64,000 nt of DNA from Planctomycetia bacterium (GTDB taxonomy: Bacteria > Planctomycetota > Phycisphaerae > UBA1845 > UTPLA1), in assembly GCA_015200345.1 (NCBI GenBank), contig CP054187.1:3642470-3706469 (forward strand), written 5' to 3'. Positions 49,901-58,134 of this stretch are shown one piece after another (position 1 is the stretch's first letter; every line of letters begins with the position of its first letter). A program made the translations under genes and the position numbers. Below the pieces are notes generated by a model. That model searched no databases, was not told the DNA's origin, and worked only from the letters and a program-made list of their open reading frames with translations.

Positions 49901-52900
49901 CGATGGTGTCGTTGCCGCCGGCGCCGAAGGCGAGGTCGATGCCGCCCTGGGGATTGTCGGTGTCCTGATTCTCGTAGTCGGCGCGGATCAGGTCGTTATC
50001 CGGTCCGCCGAACAGGAGGTTGCCGAAAAGCAGGCAGAAATCCTGATCGGGCAGTTCGATGTTGCCGCCGGTGCAACCATAAATGTTGTCGTCGCCCGTC
50101 GAGCCGAAGATCAGGTCGATTCCGTCGTGCTCGTCGCCGCCTTCGGGCGGATCGGCCGCGTCGCCGTGCAGGATGTCGTTGCCAGCTTGGCCGAAGATGA
50201 GATCGCCGAGGTCAATCTTGAACGTGTCGTTGATGTTGAGGACATGCCCCTTGCCGGCGGAGGCGGTGTCATCGCCGCTGCCGCAGAAGATCAAATCGAT
50301 GCCGTCGAGCGTTTCGATCTCGTCGTTCTGGTCGCCGCCGAAGATCACGTTTCCAAGCTTGAGTTCAAAATCGGGGTCGCTGGAATCGCCGATGGAGAGC
50401 AGCCCGCCGCCGTAGCCGAAAATGGTGTCATCGCCATCGCGTCCGAAGATCACGTCGATGTCGTCGTCGGCGCGATCGGCCTCGGGGTCGTCGCCATGGA
50501 GTTCGTCGTTGCCGTTGCCGCCAAAGAGGAGGTCGCCCAGCGCGAGGCGGAAGTCGTCGTCGCCGATGGTGAGCAGATGGCCTTTGCCGGCGGATGACAC
50601 GGTGTCGTCATCGTCGCCGCCGAAGATCACGTCGATGCCGGCGGTCGTGTCGATTTCGTCCTTGCCGTTGCCGCCGAAGATGAGGTTGCCCAGCCGCAGC
50701 TCGAAGTCGGGATCGCTGACATCGCCGATGCTCAACAAGCCGCCGGCGTGGCCGTGAATGGTGTCGTCGCCGTCGCGCCCGAAGATCACGTCGATGTCCT
50801 GATCGGCTTCGTCGGCGTCGGGGTCGTCGCCATGGATCGTATCGTGGTCGCCGCCGCCGAAGATGAGATCGCCCAGGGCGAGGCGGAACTGGCTGCTGCC
50901 GCTGCCGATGGTGAGCGACGCGCCCTTGCCGGCGTTGATGGTGTCGTCGCCGTTGCCGCCGAAGATCACATCGATGCCGTTCTTCGTCAGGAGGTCGTCG
51001 TTCCCGTCGCCGCCGAAGACGAGATTGCCCAGCTTGATCGTGAACGAGCCGATCGTCAGATCGCCGCCGTGGCTGACGCGCACGCGGTCGTTGTCGCCGC
51101 CGCCCATGACAAAGTCGATCTCCTCGGGGTCGTCGTCCTCGCTGTCGCCGGCCACGATCGTATCATCGCCGTCGACGCCAAAGAAAATGTCGCCCAGCGC
51201 AACGGAGAGACTTCCGCGGGTAAGCGTCTGGCCGCCGCCGCCGAAGATGCAGTCGTTGCCCTTATTGCCGACGAGGATGTCAACCTTCGCGCCACCCTTG
51301 ATCAGGTCGTTGCCGCCGCCGCCGAAGATTAGATCGTTGCCGTCGTCGCCATGCAGCTCGTCGTCGCCGCCCAGACCGATGATCAAGTCGGCGTCGTCGC
51401 CGCCTTCGATCTTGTCGCTGCCCGTCGAGCCGATCAGTACGTCGTTGCCCGGCCCGCCAGTCAGCGTGTTCGTCGGCGTTACTTCGCAATTGTTGCTGGC
51501 GCCGAGCAAGGTCAGCGTGTCCCCGAGGATCGGCGCTGCCGCCGTAATGAGCGCGTCCAGGTCAGCCGCGAGCTGGTCGGCCTCGGCGCGCAGCGCGTCG
51601 GCCGCAGCTTCGACGTTGGCCTGCGCCTGGGCTTCCAATGCATCGGCCGCTGCGAGCACTTCGGCCTGCCCGCGCGTGTGCATCGTCTCGCCGCGATTCT
51701 CCAGATCGCTCTCGGCTTGCCCGACCCACTGCTCCCAGTCGGCGGCGAGCGCATCGGTCGTCGCGCTAAGCGTGTCGCCGGTGGAAACCAGATTGTCGCC
51801 CTGCATCTCCATCTGCGCCGCGTTGGACGAGGGGATTTCATCGTCGCCCTTGCTGTCGGCCAGCGCTTCCAGTGCGTTGCCGTCGGCTTCGTAGGCGTCG
51901 CCCTCTAACTCGACCTGATCGACGCGCGCCTCGACGGTGTCCGTGATGGCTTCGAGCGCTTCGACGCGCCGTTCTACTTCGGCGCAGATGGGCGGCAGGC
52001 CGCTGGGGTCCTGCAAATCTTCATCAAACTCGGTCTCGGTCGGCTCGGGGTCTTCGTCGCACATCAGGGAGAGTTCACTGATCGTCAGCACGTGGCTCTC
52101 GATGGTCTGCATCAAGAGTGCAACGGGGTCGCCGTTCTGCACTTCCATGCCAAGACTCGCCGCGCGGTCATACAACGTCTGCGCGCGAATGAGCAGATCG
52201 TTCGCGTAAGGCAGGAGCAATTCGAACTCGTCGATCATCACTTCCACGTCGGCCGAGAGGACTTGTGCTTCCTGTGAGATGCCCTGCACGTCACCGGCGA
52301 CGTAGTTATTGAGATAATTTGCGATGCGGCCGTGGGCCTTCTGCACCGTCGCGGCGGTCGGCTGGACGAGTTCGCTCTCGATGTCGCGCACGTAATTGGC
52401 CGTGGGGAGGACCAGGTTATTCCCGGCGTCCTTCGCCAGCGTTGCGGCGTTCTCGACCAGGCACGACGCGGTGTTGCATCCGCTCTGCGGGGCATCGAGC
52501 ATGTCCAGCACGCGATCGAGGTAGGTTTGCGCTTGCTGAAGCGTCGAGATCATCGTGAGCGCGTCATTCAGCGACGTGACGTTCAGATCGAGACCGCCCA
52601 GGACGATGTCCTCGCCGCCGCCGCCGTGGACTTCAATCACCCACGTGTCGGAGATCGCACCATTGGAATCGTCAAAGACGACCAGGTCGTCGCCGTCGTC
52701 GGCCGTGACGCGAATCGCACCGAAGGGCGTGGCGGTCGAGTCGTAGCTGCAACTGGGCGTGGCATCGCCGGCGGGGGTGTAGATATCGACAATCGCCGGA
52801 TTGCCCGCGTTCTTGACGACGCGCACGCTGTCGTCGCCGGTCGTGCCCTGAATCTCCAGCACGTTGCTGATGACATCGACATTCAGCGTCCCGCAGGGGG

Positions 52901-53594
52901 CGGCTTGGGCTTGCACCGCCGCGAGGATCGGAAATCCTGCGGCGAAAAGCAGCGCCGTCATCCGGCCGCGTCGCGTACGAGATGAAACGAATACGAGCTT
53001 GCTGCGTGCCGTTCGACCGCGCGCGCGCAGAATCGCCATCGCCGCCACGACGAGCAGCAGCGCCGTCGTCGGCTCGGGCACAAGTCGAAACGCCACGGTC
53101 CCATCGTCCATCGGACCGGTCTGCGTCGAATTCGGCGGAATGTGAATGTTGCGGAGCGTGATCATGTGCGTGCCGGCTGGCAAGAGGAACGTCGACTTGC
53201 TGAACTCGGGGCGATTCCACGCCACGTCCGGATCAGTCGTATAAGGCGCGTCATCAAACGGACCGACGGGGGGAATGAGGGCGGGCCAGTCCGGCATTGC
53301 GGGGGTCGCGCCGAGCAGGATGCCGTCGAGCCAGACTTCGTTGCGGTCGGAAACGACGAACAAGTCGGTCACGTCCATCTGCACCGGGTCGGACGACGAG
53401 TAGGTAAAGATCGGCGAGTAATACGAGCCGACAGCCATGATCTCGTCGAGCACGGTCCACGAGCCGTCGATCGGCAGGACGATCATGGCTTCCGGCGCGT
53501 AGCTCGGCGTGCCTTGGAGGCTCGAGATGGGCGTGGCGATAGCGGACGAGACAGAAGCTGAAAACACAAAAAGTGCGATTGCGGCTCGCAACAT
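46983..53594 (-). CDS. giant calcium-binding repeat protein with internal PEP-CTERM and second signal peptide, SdrD-like and dockerin-like ends
   Basis: A 2203-residue protein (first Met at 53594). Residues 1-175: signal peptide (LRAAIALFVFSASVSSAIA) and a beta domain. About residue 172: VPEPTTALLLVVAAMAILRARGRTAR, a complete PEP-CTERM signal. Then at Met212 (nt 52961) a second signal peptide, MTALLFAAGFPILAAVQAQA, with no stop codon between. After it: a beta domain, an Ala-rich helical region (~350-700), about 1000 residues of hemolysin-type GGxGxD calcium-binding repeats, an SdrD B-like domain (GRVTIDFDGDGLGDVPQPGV), a Cys-rich part, a choice-of-anchor J domain (~1955-2135) and a dockerin-like tail (CAGDMSGNHAIGGDDIQQYV). 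It probably lies on the cell surface. The parts before and after 52961 could be two fused genes. Confidence 0.8.
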   Translation of the reverse strand: MLRAAIALFVFSASVSSAIATPISSLQGTPSYAPEAMIVLPIDGSWTVLDEIMAVGSYYSPIFTYSSSDPVQMDVTDLFVVSDRNEVWLDGILLGATPAMPDWPALIPPVGPFDDAPYTTDPDVAWNRPEFSKSTFLLPAGTHMITLRNIHIPPNSTQTGPMDDGTVAFRLVPEPTTALLLVVAAMAILRARGRTARSKLVFVSSRTRRGRMTALLFAAGFPILAAVQAQAAPCGTLNVDVISNVLEIQGTTGDDSVRVVKNAGNPAIVDIYTPAGDATPSCSYDSTATPFGAIRVTADDGDDLVVFDDSNGAISDTWVIEVHGGGGEDIVLGGLDLNVTSLNDALTMISTLQQAQTYLDRVLDMLDAPQSGCNTASCLVENAATLAKDAGNNLVLPTANYVRDIESELVQPTAATVQKAHGRIANYLNNYVAGDVQGISQEAQVLSADVEVMIDEFELLLPYANDLLIRAQTLYDRAASLGMEVQNGDPVALLMQTIESHVLTISELSLMCDEDPEPTETEFDEDLQDPSGLPPICAEVERRVEALEAITDTVEARVDQVELEGDAYEADGNALEALADSKGDDEIPSSNAAQMEMQGDNLVSTGDTLSATTDALAADWEQWVGQAESDLENRGETMHTRGQAEVLAAADALEAQAQANVEAAADALRAEADQLAADLDALITAAAPILGDTLTLLGASNNCEVTPTNTLTGGPGNDVLIGSTGSDKIEGGDDADLIIGLGGDDELHGDDGNDLIFGGGGNDLIKGGAKVDILVGNKGNDCIFGGGGQTLTRGSLSVALGDIFFGVDGDDTIVAGDSEDDDPEEIDFVMGGGDNDRVRVSHGGDLTIGSFTIKLGNLVFGGDGNDDLLTKNGIDVIFGGNGDDTINAGKGASLTIGSGSSQFRLALGDLIFGGGDHDTIHGDDPDADEADQDIDVIFGRDGDDTIHGHAGGLLSIGDVSDPDFELRLGNLIFGGNGKDEIDTTAGIDVIFGGDDDDTVSSAGKGHLLTIGDDDFRLALGDLLFGGNGNDELHGDDPEADRADDDIDVIFGRDGDDTIFGYGGGLLSIGDSSDPDFELKLGNVIFGGDQNDEIETLDGIDLIFCGSGDDTASAGKGHVLNINDTFKIDLGDLIFGQAGNDILHGDAADPPEGGDEHDGIDLIFGSTGDDNIYGCTGGNIELPDQDFCLLFGNLLFGGPDNDLIRADYENQDTDNPQGGIDLAFGAGGNDTIEGKEGSLIIIGDLTSGQAVIIFFGNLLFGGPGNDLIQGANGSDLCSGVNEDLDDLLNNLGVGDLGGAADLIFCGTGNDEVDAYNGIDLVFGADGNDILRADNGGIVVVPISSVPTPIAFGNLMFGGDGEDDITSLGRLLLPTVPPMEIDLLFGGPCDDIVSAGDGLNLVFGGKENDTITAGDGINLLFGNAENDAITAGTGLNLVFGNRGNDTITSQDGLNVLFGNREDDAINAGSGLNIAFGGKNNDTVQAGAGVNILFGNAGVDHVEGGAGLNVLFGNKGDDDVIGGPGLSVLFGNKDNDEVTGGAGLCVAFGNTDHDEVTGGPGLAVLFGNGGEDRLRSSSGLGVLFGNGGNDILQSGGPALFIAFGNGGDDVLVGAGGLNLLFGNMGNDQFFGGGGTNIAFGNKNNDTIRGDAGVDFLFGNLDDDQMAGGGNKDFMFGNRGIDCLSTEGGGDYAFGNRGNDHVHSGSDSNCDWLFGNRGNDNLYRCQTCDKRFGGRGSDTKHDDCGGCSLSAPARGEVRGRVTIDFDGDGLGDVPQPGVTVTAGSGSAVTDADGNYRIAGLGSGGYTVAETVPTDFVQVSLPTTYSISIGSQGIDLHVNKNFVNRPRCFVSLDGWSCTGAPCAQPGAECRPVVVRRVSRCSNGAICGSSEDCPCGSDCTPSWAIEECSCNATCWINLDPVTGPSCGGGCLDGTACNLIQEGDLFYCGGCANPCPVVDGKTFEGFNDITNLPPQDWQMLNLSEPLGTTGWFQGQPAIFPAHAGPPNSYIAANFNNGAGVARISNWLILPARTLSNGDQFSFFTRSRPIATSRPDRLQVRMSLNCCSTEVGGTSTSVGDFTTLLLDINPTYAPAGYPFEWTRFNVVITGLSQPTCGRLAFRYFVEDGGPLGPRSNYIGIDTVIYLPAALAATECPCAGDMSGNHAIGGDDIQQYVNCVTQASDAESPACTCASLSIEEFVGKLLAAEECP
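48830..49440 (-). repeat. 54-bp (18-residue) tandem repeats in the giant gene
   Basis: A run of 18-residue units of the form G-L-N-V-L-F-G-N-x-x-x-D-x-I-x-x-G-x, that is, two nonapeptide calcium-binding turns of which one is hydrophobic (GLNVLFGN) and one acidic. Units vary in sequence but keep the 54-base period. Confidence 0.75.
50130..51010 (-). repeat. 336-bp (112-residue) super-repeats in the giant gene
   Basis: Each unit begins with DVIFGRDGDDTI and contains LLSIGD, SDPDFEL, LGNLIFGG, a DVIFGGxxDDT block and LLFGGNGNDELHGDD. Two good copies are exactly 336 bases apart (ends near 50458 and 50794), and further degenerate copies flank them. It shows duplication at a scale of several calcium-binding turns. 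Confidence 0.65.
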
Positions 53595-53667
53595 GGTTAA
53601 CCCTCCGGTGCGCACGTTTCCCTACAAGGAGACGTGAGATGTCTTGAGGCGGCTGTAAGCAACGAGC

Positions 53668-53696
53668 AGTGTATCAATTAATGCTTGTCATGTCAA
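53668..53696 (-). promoter_or_regulatory. sigma-70-type promoter for the giant calcium-binding gene
   Basis: A perfect TTGACA is followed after 17 bases by TACACT (four of six) on the minus strand, in an AT-rich stretch. Start near 53661; leader about 67 bases to the ATG at 53594. No promoter of this quality was noticed before the internal start at 52961, although that region was not searched exhaustively. Confidence 0.5.
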
Positions 53697-53810
53697 GATT
53701 TATGAATCGATTGGGGATGCGTCGTTGCTTCAAACCGCGAGGTCAAACAGTGGATTCGACACGTTCAAATGAAGCGAAAGTGCGTCAATCAAAAGGATTC
53801 GTGCGTTGCG

Positions 53811-54188
53811 TCACGGGCTGATGCTCGCCATGGCAGTTGGATTGCCGCCGCCGCGAAAGACGAAATACACCGCGCCGCAGAGGCACAGCCCGGCCCAGAG
53901 ATAATCCAGCTTAATCGACTCGCGAAGATAAAACACCGCAAACGGCACGAATACAGACAGGGTGATGACTTCCTGAAGGATTTTGAGCTGGCCAACGTTG
54001 TAAACCTGATGTCCGATGCGATTCGCCGGGACCTGGAAGAGGTACTCCAGCAGGGCCACGCCCCAACTCACGATGGCCGCGAGGATCCACGGCTTGTGTT
54101 TCAGCTCCTTGAGATGGGCGTACCATGCGAAGGTCATGAAGACATTGGAAATCGTCAGGAGAAGGATGCTTTGAACAATCACGGGCAT
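53811..54188 (-). CDS. small membrane transporter, DMT/DUF486 family
   Basis: A 125-residue protein with four membrane helices (IVQSILLLTISNVFMTFAWYAHL, PWILAAIVSWGVALLEYLF, QEVITLSVFVPFAVFYL, YLWAGLCLCGAVYFVF). The motifs MTFAWYAHLK and VPANRIGH are typical of DUF486, the half-size relatives of drug/metabolite transporters that work as dimers. Substrate unknown. It lies between the giant gene and the divergent VOC gene. Confidence 0.85.
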   Translation of the reverse strand: MPVIVQSILLLTISNVFMTFAWYAHLKELKHKPWILAAIVSWGVALLEYLFQVPANRIGHQVYNVGQLKILQEVITLSVFVPFAVFYLRESIKLDYLWAGLCLCGAVYFVFRGGGNPTAMASISP

Positions 54189-54283
54189 GGGAAGTCACCT
54201 TGTGCTTCGGCCGGTGCGCCGACCCGATCGGCGCGGGGTCTGCGGCAAATCGCGCCTATTGTAGCAAGCCAGGAGGGAGTTTC

Positions 54284-54658
54284 ATGAGCAGGCAGTTCAT
54301 TCTTGCATTGCCGTTGCTGCGCGGGTCATCAACCGCCGTGTCAGAGTCGTTCTATTGCGGCCAGCTCGGCTTCCAATTGGAATCGGAGAACCGGCCGGCG
54401 CCGCCTGCCACCGACCCGGCCTTCCTCGCGCTGATTCGCGATGGGGTTCGGCTGCACCTCTCGTCGCACGCAGGGGATGGCGTGTTTGGAGCGGTCGTTG
54501 CTTTTGCTGTTCGCGACGTGGACGCGCTGCACGCGGAGTTCGGGTCACGTGGCGTGGCCATCGCGCTGCCGCCCATCGATCAGACCTGGGGCAATCGTGA
54601 GATGTACGTGCGCGACCCGGACGGCAACGCGCTGCGATTTCTTCAATGCGATCGTTGA
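54284..54658 (+). CDS. VOC-fold (glyoxalase/bleomycin-resistance-like) protein
   Basis: A 124-residue protein of the vicinal oxygen chelate fold, two beta-alpha-beta modules: LPLLRGSSTAVSESFYCGQLGFQLESE and VAFAVRDVDALHAEFGSRGVAI, with DGVRLHLSSHAGD between and NREMYVRDPDGNALRFLQ at the end. The last motif holds the Glu/Asp that binds the metal in glyoxalase- or resistance-type relatives. Function unknown; many members sequester antibiotics such as bleomycin. ATG 54284 is chosen because AGGAGGGAG precedes it; the frame from 54200 is not supported. Confidence 0.8.
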   Translation: MSRQFILALPLLRGSSTAVSESFYCGQLGFQLESENRPAPPATDPAFLALIRDGVRLHLSSHAGDGVFGAVVAFAVRDVDALHAEFGSRGVAIALPPIDQTWGNREMYVRDPDGNALRFLQCDR

Positions 54659-54666
54659 CAGGCCGA

Positions 54667-55641
54667 TCAGCCTCGCGCCAACTGCTCTTTCTTTTCCGCG
54701 ATGACCAGTTGGAGAATTTTTTCGAGATTCGCCTTCGGCTCGTAGCCCGTCATTTCGCGGATTCGATCAAGGCAGGGAATGCGCCGCATCATGTCGTCGA
54801 AGGGGCGGCCGTATGCTTCTTCATACGATAGAAACCTCTTGGTGCTTTTGCTGCCCGTCATCGCGATGATCTTGTCGGCGAGGCCCTCAATGGAAACTTC
54901 TTCGGTGGCTCCGACGTTGTACACCCGCCCGGCGGCCTTCGGATTGTTCATCAGCTTCACGATGGCATCGACGACGTCTCCAACGAAACCGAAGCAGCGC
55001 GACTGTTTGCCGGTCCCATAGATGTGGATGGGTTCATTCTTCAGGGCCGCTTCGACAAAGCGTGGAATGACCATGCCGTAGCGGCCGGTTTGCCGGGGGC
55101 CGACGGTGTTGAAGAAGCGAGCGACGACGACGGGCAGCCCGTACTGCTGGTGATAAGCGAGTCCAAGAAACTCGTCGATCGCCTTGGAGCAGGCGTAGGA
55201 CCAGCGGCTGAACCGCGTCGCGCCCAGGACCGTGTCATCGTCTTCGCGGAAAGGCACTTTCTCGCTCTTGCCATAAACTTCGCTCGTGGAGGCGATCAGC
55301 ACGGGCTTGCGAAACTTGTTCGCGATGGCGAGGACGACTTCGCTACCGTGAATATTGGTTTCGATCGTGTGTACGGGTTCATCGACAATCAGTTGTACGC
55401 CTACGGCTGCGGCGAGGTGATAGATCATGTCGCACTGCTCGGTCAGCACGTGCAGAGTGTGTTCGCTGCGCACATCGTCGTGGACGAATCGCAGGCGCGG
55501 ATTGGACCGGGCGGCTTCGAGGTTGCGCGCGTTGCCGGTGCTTAAGTTATCCAGCGCAATGACTTCGTGACCGTCGGCAAGGAGCCGATCCGCCAGATGA
55601 GACCCGATGAAGCCCGCGCCGCCCGTGATGAGAATTCGCAT
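54667..55641 (-). CDS. NAD-dependent nucleotide-sugar epimerase/dehydratase (SDR family)
   Basis: A 324-residue extended short-chain dehydrogenase. The NAD-binding motif is ILITGGAGFIGSHLADRLL at the N-terminus; DNLSTGNARNLE follows, and the catalytic YxxxK is in WSYACSKAIDEF with the Ser/Thr in ASTSEVYGKSEKVPF. The FNTVGPRQTGRYGMVIPRFVEAAL region is typical of UDP-glucuronate decarboxylase or 4-epimerase relatives. The reaction probably converts a UDP- or GDP-sugar for surface polysaccharide; the exact substrate is not readable. ATG 55641 is chosen because the Rossmann motif begins there. Convergent with the VOC gene (8 bp). Confidence 0.85.
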   Translation of the reverse strand: MRILITGGAGFIGSHLADRLLADGHEVIALDNLSTGNARNLEAARSNPRLRFVHDDVRSEHTLHVLTEQCDMIYHLAAAVGVQLIVDEPVHTIETNIHGSEVVLAIANKFRKPVLIASTSEVYGKSEKVPFREDDDTVLGATRFSRWSYACSKAIDEFLGLAYHQQYGLPVVVARFFNTVGPRQTGRYGMVIPRFVEAALKNEPIHIYGTGKQSRCFGFVGDVVDAIVKLMNNPKAAGRVYNVGATEEVSIEGLADKIIAMTGSKSTKRFLSYEEAYGRPFDDMMRRIPCLDRIREMTGYEPKANLEKILQLVIAEKKEQLARG

Positions 55642-56029
55642 GGGTGTGATTCCGAACCGTCCCGCCACCCGAACCGCCACACGCGGACGAGCACCGATCG
55701 CGCGGAAGTATAGAGCAAGGCGCGCGGCGCACCAAATCCGTATGCTCGGCCATTCCGGAAGGGGCCGGGGCGTTCGCGCAACGGGGATTGAGGAGGCGCA
55801 GGCAGGGCGCGCAATTCTCCCTCGTGTCACGCGGCTCGCCCGGAAGGCATGTCTTACCGGATTCTAGGCCGACTCTGACCCGAAAAGCAGCGGCTGCGCG
55901 CGTGAATCGGTGGGGCGGTCGCGACGATATTAGAAGAGGCGATCGTCCGCGAAGTCGGCGTGCTTGCGCGCATAGACTTTGTTGGCGTCGCCGTGAATCG
56001 TGGGGTGCAGAATGAGACAGGGTGAACAA
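55642..56029. other. 388-bp region between divergent epimerase and MoxR genes
   Basis: No gene is supported. A short minus-strand frame near 55940-56010 looks weakly coding (HPTIHGDANKVYARKH) but has no start codon. The region should contain the MoxR operon promoter; no good sigma-70 site was found. Confidence 0.4.
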
Positions 56030-57082
56030 ATGGATTTGGAATCGGCCCAGCGTGAGCGTGAGGCGATCGCGGCGCTGGCGGGCAGCCGCGATCAGATTCG
56101 CGCGGAACTGGCGAAGGTGATCGTCGGCCAGGAAGAGGTCATCGACCAGATCCTGATCTGCCTGTTCAGCGGCGCGCATTGCATTCTCGAGGGCGTGCCG
56201 GGCCTGGCCAAAACGCTGATGATCAAGTCGCTGGCGCGGACGCTAAGCCTGTCGTTCAACCGAATTCAATTCACTCCCGACCTGATGCCCAGCGACATCA
56301 CCGGCACCGAGATCATCGAGGAGAACAAGGCAACGGGTGTTCGCCAGTTGCGGTTTGTCAACGGACCCGTTTTCGCCAACGTGATTCTCGCCGACGAGAT
56401 CAACCGAACGCCGCCCAAGACGCAGGCGGCGCTGCTGGAAGCGATGCAGGAGCACCAGGTGACGGCGGCGGGCTTCACGCATCGCCTGCCCGAGCCGTTC
56501 TTTGTGCTGGCGACGCAGAATCCAATCGAGCAGGAGGGGACTTATCCCCTGCCCGAAGCGCAGCTCGACCGGTTCATGTTCAAGATTCTGATGGCGTACC
56601 CCAGCGCGGCGGAAGAGTTGCAGATCATCAACAAGACGACCACTATCGAATCAATCGAAATGAAACGCGTGTTTACCGCCGATGACCTGCTCGCGCTCCA
56701 GGAAGTCGTGACGCGCGTGCCGTGCGCCGAGCATGTCATGGATTATGCAATGCGACTCGCGCGAAGCAGCCGGCCGCAGTTGACGGACGCGCCGGAGTTC
56801 GTCCGGCGGTATGTCAGTTGGGGCGCCGGGCCGCGGGCATCGCAGTATCTGGTGATGGCCGGCAAGGCGCGAGCAATTCTGGCCGGACGGTATCACGTTT
56901 CGACGGACGACGTGCGTGCGGTCGCCCATCCGGTCATGCGCCATCGGATCGTGACAAATTTCACGGCGGAAGCCGACGGCGTCACGTCGGATGGTGTTAT
57001 TGATCGGCTGCTGGAATCCGTGCAGGGGGCTTCGACCCCGGATCTGGATGCCATCGATGCGCGGCGCGTGCTGGTGCCGTAA
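56030..57082 (+). CDS. MoxR-family AAA+ ATPase
   Basis: A 350-residue ATPase, first gene of the stress/envelope operon. Walker A is GVPGLAKTLM, Walker B ILADEINRTPPKTQAALLEAMQE, followed by sensor-1 VLATQNPIEQEGTYPLPEAQLDRF. This set is typical of MoxR proteins, which act as chaperones that remodel vWA proteins during metal insertion or complex assembly. ATG 56030 is used; an ATG six codons upstream is possible. It is followed by DUF58, BatA-like and vWA-type genes, the normal MoxR partners. Confidence 0.9.
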   Translation: MDLESAQREREAIAALAGSRDQIRAELAKVIVGQEEVIDQILICLFSGAHCILEGVPGLAKTLMIKSLARTLSLSFNRIQFTPDLMPSDITGTEIIEENKATGVRQLRFVNGPVFANVILADEINRTPPKTQAALLEAMQEHQVTAAGFTHRLPEPFFVLATQNPIEQEGTYPLPEAQLDRFMFKILMAYPSAAEELQIINKTTTIESIEMKRVFTADDLLALQEVVTRVPCAEHVMDYAMRLARSSRPQLTDAPEFVRRYVSWGAGPRASQYLVMAGKARAILAGRYHVSTDDVRAVAHPVMRHRIVTNFTAEADGVTSDGVIDRLLESVQGASTPDLDAIDARRVLVP

Positions 57083-57167
57083 GGGAAATAGGAACCGTTC
57101 AAAGGACCGGCGGGCGGTGTCCGCTCAATATTGACAACTGGCCGATTCTCCCCCGGGATCCAATCCA

Positions 57168-58091
57168 ATGATCGCGCAAGGCGAAAATCTTCAGAAATAC
57201 CTGAACCCGGTTGTGCTGGCGGGGATCGCCGGATTGGATCTCCGCGCGAGGCTGATGGTTGAGGGTTTTGTGAGTGGTCTGCATCGCTCTCCCCTCCATG
57301 GATTCAGCATCGAGTTTGCCGAGTATCGCAAGTATGCCCAGGGGGACGATCTGCGGCACCTGGACTGGAAAGTCTTCGGCCGGACCGACAAGCACTACAT
57401 CAAGGAGTACGAGCAGGAAACGAATCTCCGGATGCTGATCGCGGTCGATGCTTCCGAATCAATGAACTACAAGAGCAGCGATTCCGCCTGGTCGAAGCGC
57501 GAGTTCGCCATCACCGCGGCGGCGGGGTTGTCCTACCTGGCGCTCCAGCAGGCCGATTCGGTTGCGCTGGCCACGTTTGACACGCGCCTGCGCCGGCATG
57601 GCCGCGCAAGCAATCAACCGAACCAGTGGAAGCAGGTCGTGGCGGAACTGGAGCATCGCCCCGGTACGGGAGCGACGGCGTTTCGCGCGGTGCTCGACGA
57701 ACTGGCCGAGAGCCTGCGCGAGCGTCACCTGATCATCGTGTTAAGTGATCTGCTCGGCGAGCCGAACGAGATCATCACAGGGATCAAACATCTGCGCCAC
57801 CGCCGGCATGAACCCATCGTGTTGCAAATTCTGGATCACGCCGAGCTGACGTTTCCGTTTGACGGCCCCGTGCGGTTCATTGGAATGGAGGGCGTCGGCC
57901 CGCTTGCGACCGATCCGACCGCGTTGCGCGCGCGCTACCTCGCGGAAATCCATCGTCATCTGGACACCATCCGGCAGGGCTGCCACGCGCAGCAGTGCGA
58001 CTACCAACTCCTGGACACCAGCGCGCCGCTTACCACGGCGCTAAGCGCTTACCTCGCGAATCGTGCGGCGCGCGTGCGCCGCCACCACTGA
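57168..58091 (+). CDS. DUF58 domain protein, vWA-like
   Basis: A 307-residue protein of the MoxR-associated DUF58 type. An N-terminal part with GRTDKHYIKEYEQETNLRML (the family's conserved Y-x-x-E-x-E segment) is followed by a von Willebrand A-like fold containing IAVDASESMNYKSSD (the D-x-S-x-S metal site), LIIVLSDLLGEP and a C-terminal helix. Conserved sequences such as YRKYAQGDDLRHLDWKVF precede it. Usually the partner of the ATPase in the operon. No membrane segment is visible. Confidence 0.85.
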   Translation: MIAQGENLQKYLNPVVLAGIAGLDLRARLMVEGFVSGLHRSPLHGFSIEFAEYRKYAQGDDLRHLDWKVFGRTDKHYIKEYEQETNLRMLIAVDASESMNYKSSDSAWSKREFAITAAAGLSYLALQQADSVALATFDTRLRRHGRASNQPNQWKQVVAELEHRPGTGATAFRAVLDELAESLRERHLIIVLSDLLGEPNEIITGIKHLRHRRHEPIVLQILDHAELTFPFDGPVRFIGMEGVGPLATDPTALRARYLAEIHRHLDTIRQGCHAQQCDYQLLDTSAPLTTALSAYLANRAARVRRHH

Positions 58092-58134
58092 CCTGCGCGC
58101 CGGCGTTGCCCGGCCGGATCCTACGGCGGTTCCC

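Noticed and set aside
55940-56010. Short minus-strand reading HPTIHGDANKVYARKH
   Set aside because: No start codon in frame and only about 35 codons; overlaps the MoxR start.
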